Positions 55,922 through 64,000 of a DNA stretch of 64,000 nucleotides are shown here, one piece after another; positions within the stretch are counted from its first letter, which is position 1, and each line of letters starts with the position of its first letter. Source of the DNA: Nakaseomyces glabratus. Lineage: Eukaryota; Ascomycota; Saccharomycetes; Saccharomycetales; Saccharomycetaceae. The position numbers and the translations under genes are program-made. The DNA is taken from the NCBI RefSeq assembly GCF_010111755.1, contig NC_088953.1:62001-126000 (forward strand). The letters run 5' to 3'. Below the pieces are notes generated by a model. That model made no database searches, was not told the DNA's origin, and saw only the letters and a program-made list of their open reading frames with translations.

Positions 55922-58191
55922 TTTTCTCTTCCGCAGCCAGCACACCAGGACAAAAACTTGCCATCAACACAATTCCCCCCATTGGTGTGATGCAACACAA
56001 CTGCTATGTCCAGTAATCTCCACCACTATTATTGTATCTTCACTAGTGAACACTCACCGCGACAACCATCCCTGTTATGTGAGAGAGTTCTGTAAGAAAT
56101 AATTAGTGACGCTGAACGCTCCTTATGGTCACCAAACTAAAACTACGAGTTGTTATTTTCTGGTGTAGACGTCAAGCCAACTTCCAAAACGACTTCCAGC
56201 TAATCTATGATAGCTATTTGAGCAGCACAGCATTAGTCATAGCCACCCGCCAGAGACACTCATTAATCAGGGCCTGCGCTGGATGAGAACATACAGTTCA
56301 TATTCAGACGGGGAAAAAATGCAGCTGACTGTGTTGTATTGCGTGCTACTCCCGCAACAAGTTGTGCAATACCAGAACTAGAATAACATCCACTCACAGT
56401 TGAGGCTTTGGTGAGATATAGTGAACGACATAGCAAGGCTGATCATATTCATGGGAGTAGTACGACCTTTCTCTAAAACTGGTGTACCGATAAAACCTTT
56501 TTGAATCATGCCATCTGGTACAAGCATTTGATAATGACACATGGCAGGAGCATAAGCTATATCCACTATATGTATCACACTCGGTAGCAAGTATGGCCTT
56601 CTAATGAGAGTAGCTGTGGCAATTTGGTACACTCAGGTCAGGTCTGTTCCGTCTGTGTACATACTGGGAGGGGGGGATCTGTCACCACGGGCATCTATGT
56701 GGATGAGAAGGCTTGCGCAGAAACCATTGACAAATGAATGAGTGTTTTGAGCTACGCCCCAGCAGAATATAACAGGATAGTATGTTCAATGTGGGCAGCA
56801 ATGCGCACCTTTGGATCATGGCATTTGTGATGGTAACTGTGCTCTCGGAAGAGATGCATTAGTGATTGCTGAAGAACGAAGAACAAAGAATGAAGAACAA
56901 TCAACAAAGAATAAACTACGTCAGAGAAAGACTCTACTACCAAGTGGGAGTAGCAACCAAATAGGAGGAAACAGGTGCGTGGCCTTTAGGTTATTAAGAC
57001 CTGGGAATGTACTGGTTCATAATTACAATTGCAACATAACTATATCCACCATATTCGAATGTATGGTTGTTAATCGCATCATGCATCTAATAAAAGGAAC
57101 TGAACAGCTTTCAGTATAGAAAAGCAATGGATGATTTATTCAGTGGCTGTAGGTTCAGAAGCCAAGACACTGGGCTCAGACTGTATATCTGACATGCCCT
57201 GTAGCTGTTTCAAATAACTATGTGAGACGTATCAGTATCGAACTGACATGTTGTTAAGCATCGGGATCAATGGAAGTGTTGCCTGCCAGAGTCATTATGC
57301 GTATGACCGTTAGCTTCATGACGTAATCGCGACAGCTCCCGAACTCAGGTTACAGGTTACTATGAGGTACCAACGTCATATTTCCTTGACATACTAGTAT
57401 GGACAATGAAGCACCCAGGTTGTTCTTCCTGAATGAGTTATTTGAACGAGCGCCATCTCTAGAAGTAAATTTGTTGTGGTATTGAAAGTTGATGCTGTAA
57501 ATGGTACAAGGATGCTTTGAGGAAGCGGGCCAATGCCACTGCTTTTATACCCACAATTTGACATTCATATGTTGTGGGATTGGAAACATCAAATCCTATA
57601 TCAAGTTGGTGCATGACAGCTTTGAATGGTGCGGAAGTTGTACTCGTATAATGGACTGTGTGTATTGGTCATGCTGGAGGTGGTGTTGTTACATACTGGA
57701 AGGGGAGATCAGGTAACTGTGATAAGAATAGAGTGAGACTTGCTGGCATTGAACCAGAGCTAAAGGACATAGAGTGCACTCAATATGAGTTGCAGTTGTG
57801 GTGAACGTATGTGAGACGACCGGTGGGAGGGAATTGGTGACTTCTCTTGGAAGTAATTCCTGTAGATGATAATCCTCACAGCAGAATACAATTCGAGTTC
57901 ATTTAGAAGATTAGAAGGTCAGTTTTAACCTTGAGACAAAGGGTCAAATCACAGACTCCAGCAACCGGAATTGTACCACTGGATTGGAGACATTACACAT
58001 TTGGATATATTATAGGATGTGACTTGGGCATCGGGGATGAGTAGCTGCAGGTTGATGATAAATAAAAACAATAATGTTAGAATAACAGATAATGTGTGAA
58101 GCACAACGGAAGATCTTGAGTATGTGAGTGTGGTAATATGTTATCGGACAGAACAGAATCTGCCTACCGTAGTGGTTTGGACGAGGGAGTG
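55922..58191. repeat. Flank E, copy 2, and the stretch missing from the gapped copy
   Basis: The first 161 bp match 38500-38662. The following 2109 bp (56083-58191) correspond to the N gap of the other copy. No convincing gene is present except a possible small frame at its right end. A run of ATGAAGAAC/AACAAAGAA-like purine-rich short repeats is near 56868-56910. Confidence 0.7.
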
Positions 58192-58413
58192 AGCAGATCG
58201 GGCTGGCAGAGATACGGGAGCCGCAAACCACGATACAGGAACTACACCAGTATGCTGTTAACTCTCTCGTTCTGCCAGATGTTCGGACGTTTGATTCCGT
58301 GTCTCTTTGGTGTCCTCTTCCTCTTCATTGCCGTAAAAATGGGCGTTATTCCCGTACCCTTTTCCCTCATCTGCCAATACTCTATGTATGACCCCGTTGT
58401 CGGTCGCCTCTGA
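58138..58413 (+). CDS. Possible small membrane protein, unrecognised
   Basis: A 91-residue frame with an ATG start. The first 40 residues are polar and basic (SGWQRYGSRKPRYRNY); the rest is hydrophobic with about two membrane-like stretches (CLFGVLFLFIAVKMGVIPV). I do not recognise a family. It sits in a duplicated non-coding-looking block, and the other copy is frame-broken, so it may be chance or a relic. Confidence 0.25.
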   Translation: MLSDRTESAYRSGLDEGVSRSGWQRYGSRKPRYRNYTSMLLTLSFCQMFGRLIPCLFGVLFLFIAVKMGVIPVPFSLICQYSMYDPVVGRL

Positions 58414-61400
58414 GCCTACTCTGTGCTTTCATTATTACCAATAGCTTGCAGTTTTGTAGTTATTATGACGACCTCTGGATACCTTCGGTGGAAAAGGCCA
58501 AGTTCTGCAATTGTTAGACTGTGCAACCGTTTACAAGTTGCACCAGTGACAGGGGATATAGTGCTGGATTTGATTTGGCCATAGGGATATGAACTCGTCC
58601 ATGTATGCCTGGTGAAGATGCACCAACAGAATGTCCCCAATTAGAACGGACAGAAGTTCTATAACGTCTCTGGTCTCTTTCCATCAGGCGGTGATTATGG
58701 CTGTGCACCCGTTAGAACGATATGCTTTTGCAATTACAGTGCAAATCAGCGCTGCTAGCTGGTACCTCAGTTTCCGTTACATTGAATGGGCTCTGAACCT
58801 CATATGGATATTTTGCAGTCGATTGCCAAAAGAACTGCATACCGAAGTGTAATTTTAAAAAGGCCTGCCTGTGTCATGGGGTTCGGTATGCTTACACGTA
58901 CGTGTGTGAGTGTGCGTCATCTGTGCTCTCCCAGAATAGAAGTGACCGTTCTCCTTGCCGAGGTCTCGACATGATACATATACTGGATACACACTACAGT
59001 CTCGAGATAACTGTTCGAACAGAACAGTAATAGTATTTATCATGCTATCTATTATAGAAGAGGAGTTGGAAGCTAGTCCTCCCTTCAGTTTGAAAGCAAG
59101 CCATGGGTATACACATACCTAGACACGACACATTGGCGGAGGGCACTGGCATGCAGCCGGTGTGATGAGATTGATCTGCTCGTCTTCCGATCAAATGGTG
59201 TTTATGGTGTCTCCATCTAGCTAGTGGGGAGACAGTTGAACAGAGAACTTGGCTCATGACCACAATGATAGGACTAGACATGGGCAATTGACATGGGTTA
59301 GCAAGTGCCGGTTGTCTAGTCAATTGGACAATTGTAGTTGCTTATATGTAAGACCCAGCTGCAAAGACAGCATGGCTATGACTATGCATGTACATTGCTA
59401 CTGAGTGGTTTCGGAGTAGTTAGGATCAGATTACTTTGGAGCATGATGAACAAGGTTGTGTCCATGAGGGTATCTGTCAAGAGAGTCTGGCAAGGTCGGT
59501 GCATATGGGGTTTATCCTCAAAGATGCACAAGACGAGGGCATATATGTAAGATCGTCATGCCAGTGAGGCTGCTTGCGAGCAGGCTTGAGATGTGGGATA
59601 GTAGAGTTTATGTTATGTTATGCTGATCGCGTGCCATCGTGTGGTTTGCAGTGGTGTAGCGGTGAAGGGATTGTTCGAGGAGGATGTTGGGAGCTGGAGT
59701 GATAGAGTGATAGAGTGATAGAGTGATATGTCGGGGAATCAGCAGTGGAGCGGAAAGTGTGTTTGTCCTGGAAGGACATGTGAGGACAAGAGTGGGGGAG
59801 GGGTCGTATTGCTGGACATATGAGTGTAGCGACAAAAAAGAAAAGGTGTCGGGGGATTGTCAGTGGGACAAATGGGGGGACAGTGATTTGTCCCTGCTGC
59901 CGTACGGTGTGGAAAAAGAAAAGCTGGTGAGGGAAGTAGTTTGATTCCATGACCACTGGAGTGGCCAGAGACCAAGCAGGGTCTCCCAAACTGTCTACTG
60001 ATCTACCGGGACGGGCAAGTCAGCCTGGCCAGGGATGGTAATTAATTATTCCTGAATTACAGTTGAATTACAGTTGAATTACAAATGAAATCACAAATGG
60101 AATTACAAATGGAATTACAAATTGGTGTGAGCCCCTTAATTATGGGGATCCCAGATCCGGATACTAACTTGGAAGGTGTAAGGAACCCGTGAAACAAACA
60201 CAGACGACCCCGTAGCCGTCCAGTTATTATTGCTTTTCTGATGTGCTTATTTCTTTTTCTGGATTCTATACAGCCTGCCATGTTTCCTGCACATGATGGA
60301 GTCTGTTTGGTGGTGTATGTTTCTATACATTGCGACTTGTTAGGATGATTAGAAGGCTGCTAGAGTTTGCAAGTGTGTGCGGTGGTTTGTGTGTCTGAGA
60401 GGAGGTAGACTGTTACCGGTGGCTATCCCACACCGGCCAATGTTGATATTTGTCGTTGCTTTTTTGTATTGCTACAGTAAATCAACTTGTAGTAATTCTG
60501 TCCACAATATAATGTTTTTTCGTTTGTTTTGCTACCAGAAGGTTGGTTTTCGAGAGTGCCATACCCCAAACTTTTTAGATTAGGATGATCAAAGTATTCA
60601 TTCCCATGGGAAACCTATGTACTATGTGTTGTACCGGTTACAAATAACTGATGCCATCGATACAAGGGTCTGCAAATAATATAATGAAGCCTAATAAAGC
60701 AATAAGGGCACAAATGCACGAGTGGAACTCTCTTGGATGTTTTTCTTTTTTTCCCTTTTTTCTTCTTGCTAACCCTCTCAGAATCGAGATTCCATAATTG
60801 GCTTATAGAGTATGGAAGTACTTACTAATTTGGGTTTTATTGAACGTTCATGGTAAATCCTCTTCGATAGTTAGTCAAGGGGACACTGGAAGGAAGTCTA
60901 CCATTTCTGTGCTATTCCTCAGGACACTGATGATTTAGAAACAGAAATGTCCTCTGGATCTGACGAATGCCCTGGATGGATATTTACTACATTTGGTGGT
61001 TTGAAAATCTGAAATTGCATTCGACAGGGATAGCAAACAAACAACAAATGTAAACCAAATGGGAAAGGAATTGGAAAAGGAAATGGGATGCAATTGCTGC
61101 TACCAACAGCTTCCTCTATGCAGAAAGAGACACCACTCAATCCAATTAGACGTTTAGGCCATTAGTAAGTATTGCCGTAATCGGTTGCTAACTTTTGATA
61201 ATGCCAGACCTCCAAATGTAAACAGAAGTATCATAACATAGTGGTGTATGATAGAACAGAACACACCGCATAAGGTTCGCAAAATACCATAGAGAGAATA
61301 CTGCCACCTTTAGATTACTCTGAAACCCATGCTGGGGATCAGCTATTTTGCGGAGAATCCGTGATGATATTCTGCTGCTATTATCACCGATAAGACGGTT

Positions 61401-61713
61401 GGGCATGATATAGGAGAAGGGAGCATGACAGTCATGTACTCGAGAATTATTGTCTATTATTTTTATTTCTGACTGTTGTTTTAGAGCCGATAGTTATGTG
61501 TTTAGGTGTGTATTGAACTGTAGGTGTACTGGGCAGATAAAAAGAATTTGATAATTGACCGATACGATGAAACAAGACGAAGGAAAAGATATAAAAAGGG
61601 CACTAATTCCTGCATTTTCTGATCCTGTCATTTTGGGAATAGCATTCTCCTTTACCATCTGAAGTAGAAAACAAGCTAAACCTATCTAACAAGGAAGTTC
61701 AGACCAAACCAAT
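58192..61713. repeat. Duplicated block B, copy 2 (spacer plus adhesin 4 promoter)
   Basis: Counterpart of 39663-43183, reaching into the signal-peptide codons of the adhesin. Nearly identical up to about 60121 and more diverged after that. TATAAAAAGG at 61590-61599 is 124 bp before the ATG. No convincing gene is seen. Confidence 0.9.
61590..61599 (+). promoter_or_regulatory. TATA box of adhesin 4
   Basis: Same sequence and same distance (124 bp) from the ATG as in adhesin 2. Confidence 0.7.
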
Positions 61714-64000
61714 ATGTGGTCTATTTGTGTTCTTTTGATATCTCTGATATCAAGGGTACTTTCAGATGATATTAGTGTCAATACCAATGACCCAGCATAT
61801 GTACACGATGGGGATATTACTGGGGATGCCGGATATGTCTTGTATTATGGAGCTACAGTGAAAGAGATTACTTTCAATGGCAATATTAAGTTACCTACTT
61901 ACTTTACATTGGAAGCCATTGAACCAGGTTCGCCAGGTGTTCTGTTCACATACCACGGAGGTTCAATTGATTTGGGCCATAATGTTGCTCTTTATGATGT
62001 ATTTGCTACCGGGCCCACTACAGTGAAGATGACTGGTGATTCATTTAGCGGCAAGGGGCAGATGAATCTAACGGCAAGTATTCGAGAAGGAAGTACTGCG
62101 TATTTAGACTTCAAGACACTATATTCTTTGGACACCTATTTCAAGAATTTTCAGTCAGTAACATATCCTGCAACATCTACTGTCTCCTTGAGCCAAGGTT
62201 ACTTGGTAGATTCAGACGTTTTCTATGAAGGTCCTGTATCTTTCACATGGATATATGACTTGAGCAACAGTAGGATGTGGTTTGATGATATTGACCATGC
62301 AACAATACCATTTAACTTCCGCTTTCCATCGGGTGAAAGTGGAGTGAATGTTAAAGACAGTGTAGCCACAAGTGGCCATGATATCCTGCTTGACTCCTCG
62401 TTTGTCAAAGGTCCAAACTACGTTGGTTTTGACACTAAAGTTATGTCGATTAACATCTCTAGTAACGATCTGAACAACACTGTATTGGAAGTTGTCACCT
62501 CCAGAAACACCTACCATCTGATAATTGATAACAGTCAATTAGGATTCTTGCGTTGTGCCACATCCAAGAATTTTAAGATTGTTCAAAAAACTCTCGATAG
62601 GAATGGTACGAGTGTTACCCTGGATGCTGTTATGTTTAACTCTGATGAATCATTTGTATGTCCAGATGCCAAAACCTCTACAGTGACCGATTCGACCAGT
62701 TTCCCTGGGTGTACCAAATATGTGTCGTATGCAGCAGCGTACGATCTCTATGGTCACTTCACTAGCGTTGTTCTTGGATCATCTTCTACCTGTTCATTTT
62801 TCACCACCACTGTCTCGAAAGACCGTCTAGTGGAGGTTGATATTGTTACGTACTACATTGCGTCAGATGACACTGGGGAACACGTTGCTACTAAAACTAT
62901 CACGGTCAAGGTGGAAGAGCCAGACTACACGACGACTATCACGTCTGATGGGCACACGATCACTGAGGTTGTGTCGCACATCACCACTACTGATTCTGAC
63001 GGGAAGACGGTGACGATCACGACGACGATGGCGTCGTTCGCGCAGGTGGACGAGGGAGTGTTCACGTCGCCTGAGCCATACTCGCAGCCACCTGTTGTGA
63101 CGAGCACAGTTACTGAGGATGACGGAACCTCTAAGACAGTTGTGATCTCGTACTTCCCATCTGAGGGTGAGGACGGAGTGACACGTACTGGGACGACGAC
63201 GGTGTCGACGATCACGCCAGCGGAGGCTGACTACACGACGACTATCACGTCTGATGGGCACACGATCACTGAGGTTGTGTCGCACATCACCACTACTGAT
63301 TCTGACGGGAAGACGGTGACGATCACGACGACGATGGCGTCGTTCGCGCAGGTGGACGAGGGAGTGTTCACGTCGCCTGAGCCATACTCGCAGCCACCTG
63401 TTGTGACGAGCACAGTTACTGAGGATGACGGAAGCTCTAAGACAGTTGTGATCTCGTACTTCCCATCTGAGGGTGAGGACGGAGTGACACGTACTGGGAC
63501 GACGACGGTGTCGACGATCACGCCAGCGGAGGTTGACTACACGACGACGATCGACAAGGGCAACGGTGACTTCGAGACAGACCTCGTCTCCCACATCACC
63601 ACCAAGGACTCCAACGGCAACCCTACCACCATCGTCACCACGATCCCATTGAAGCCAAGTGATGGCGGGGAGGCGGACTACACCTCTGTGTTTGTCTCTG
63701 ATGGACACACAATCACGAAGATTGTTACGCATGTGACCACCTCGGACTCTTTTGGCCACACAATTGTGCTATCCTCTACGTACCTGACTTACGACCGTGT
63801 GGACGACGGTGCGGTGTTCTACTCTCCTAGTGTGTCTGTGTCGTCTAACGTTTCTCGTTCAGTAGACACCTCTATGGTGCCTACTGGTGGTTCTGGTGTT
63901 AGCTCTGGTCCTAGCTCTGCTCCTAGCTCTGGTCCTAGCTCTGGTCCTAGCTCTGGTCCTAGCTCTGGTCCTAGCTCTGGTCCTAGATCCATTTCTAGCT
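61714..64000 (+). CDS. GPI-type cell-wall adhesin 4, 3' end beyond the window
   Basis: An ATG at 61714 opens a frame that stays open to the last base (762 codons visible). The signal peptide is [17 protein letters not shown]. The N-domain starts with its own variant (HDGDITGDAGYVLYYGATVK), then becomes more and more like adhesin 1, and from about 62233 to the repeats it is almost identical to adhesin 1. It then has two 306-bp units, one 141-bp unit, a half unit (SDSFGHTIVL variant), and seven SAPS/SGPS units just before the edge. The GPI tail is not visible. A chimera by gene conversion or unequal exchange is likely. Confidence 0.85.
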   Translation, partial: MWSICVLLISLISRVLSDDISVNTNDPAYVHDGDITGDAGYVLYYGATVKEITFNGNIKLPTYFTLEAIEPGSPGVLFTYHGGSIDLGHNVALYDVFATGPTTVKMTGDSFSGKGQMNLTASIREGSTAYLDFKTLYSLDTYFKNFQSVTYPATSTVSLSQGYLVDSDVFYEGPVSFTWIYDLSNSRMWFDDIDHATIPFNFRFPSGESGVNVKDSVATSGHDILLDSSFVKGPNYVGFDTKVMSINISSNDLNNTVLEVVTSRNTYHLIIDNSQLGFLRCATSKNFKIVQKTLDRNGTSVTLDAVMFNSDESFVCPDAKTSTVTDSTSFPGCTKYVSYAAAYDLYGHFTSVVLGSSSTCSFFTTTVSKDRLVEVDIVTYYIASDDTGEHVATKTITVKVEEPDYTTTITSDGHTITEVVSHITTTDSDGKTVTITTTMASFAQVDEGVFTSPEPYSQPPVVTSTVTEDDGTSKTVVISYFPSEGEDGVTRTGTTTVSTITPAEADYTTTITSDGHTITEVVSHITTTDSDGKTVTITTTMASFAQVDEGVFTSPEPYSQPPVVTSTVTEDDGSSKTVVISYFPSEGEDGVTRTGTTTVSTITPAEVDYTTTIDKGNGDFETDLVSHITTKDSNGNPTTIVTTIPLKPSDGGEADYTSVFVSDGHTITKIVTHVTTSDSFGHTIVLSSTYLTYDRVDDGAVFYSPSVSVSSNVSRSVDTSMVPTGGSGVSSGPSSAPSSGPSSGPSSGPSSGPSSGPRSISS
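62923..63534 (+). repeat. 306-bp coding tandem repeat, 2 copies (adhesin 4)
   Basis: Units start at 62923 and 63229. The first has ACC (Thr) for AGC (Ser) in the DDGSSK segment, otherwise close to adhesin 1. Confidence 0.96.
63535..63675 (+). repeat. 141-bp coding repeat, 1 copy (adhesin 4)
   Basis: A single unit, followed by the degenerate half unit from 63676. Confidence 0.95.
63901..63984 (+). repeat. 12-bp tandem repeat, 7 copies (adhesin 4, SGPS/SAPS)
   Basis: Seven in-frame units, mostly AGCTCTGGTCCT, ending at AGATCC as in the paralogues. Confidence 0.95.

Noticed and set aside
26161..64000. Ty/LTR retrotransposon, tRNA genes, CRISPR array
   Set aside because: No reverse transcriptase or integrase motifs, no LTR pair and no tRNA B-box pattern were seen by eye. 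The tandem repeats are coding or minisatellite, not spaced CRISPR repeats. A tRNAscan run would be decisive for tRNAs.

Overview
The window looks like one chromosome arm of a post-whole-genome-duplication budding yeast of the Nakaseomyces clade (Candida glabrata or a close relative). I base this on protein similarity to Saccharomyces cerevisiae, mostly intronless closely spaced genes, S. cerevisiae-like gene order on the left, and a subtelomere-like array of GPI cell-wall adhesin genes on the right. I cannot tell C. glabrata from its close relatives by eye.

Left part (1-26160), unique and syntenic. The first block keeps the S. cerevisiae chromosome II order HSL7, AGP2, CCZ1, SHE3, OPY1, ATG14, VMA2 (YBR133C to YBR127C, inverted) with all relative orientations kept. 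TPS1, expected next, is absent. After a short GC-rich interval the order jumps to the chromosome XII block MSC3, CCC1, RSA3, UTP13, IFH1 (YLR219W to YLR223C). The functions are cell-cycle and morphogenesis control (HSL7), carnitine/polyamine transport (AGP2), vacuole and autophagy (CCZ1, ATG14, VMA2, CCC1), mRNA localisation (SHE3), PIP2-related signalling (OPY1), cell periphery (MSC3) and ribosome production (RSA3, UTP13, IFH1). UTP13 and RSA3 carry rRNA-processing regulon motifs upstream. AGP2, CCC1 and IFH1 start at internal ATGs rather than at the far end of their open frames.

Right part (26161-64000), repetitive and subtelomere-like. It holds four adhesin genes, all on the + strand and each with a TATA box about 104-124 bp upstream. 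Three belong to one family (33639-37355, 43184-46756, and 61714 to past the window end): signal peptide, a probable Hyr1/Iff-type beta-helix N-domain, tandem 306-bp and 141-bp repeats, SAPS/SGPS 12-bp repeats, a Gly/Ser/Asn-rich stalk, and a GPI signal in the two complete genes. The other (52114-54486) is a PA14 (EPA/PWP-type) adhesin with a Ser-Pro stalk. Long intergenic spacers contain no convincing genes and are built from duplicated blocks: A (27211-31179 and 47487-51460), B (39663-43183 and 58192-61713), C (37203-38052 and 46604-47486) and a short GC-rich element D present four times at block junctions. A 1000-N assembly gap (38663-39662) lies inside one duplicated block; the other copy predicts about 2.1 kb of missing sequence there.

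The most interesting material is the modular, recombining adhesin array: a mosaic fourth adhesin, repeat-number changes between paralogues, the D element at the junctions, and spacers whose similarity changes abruptly along their length.
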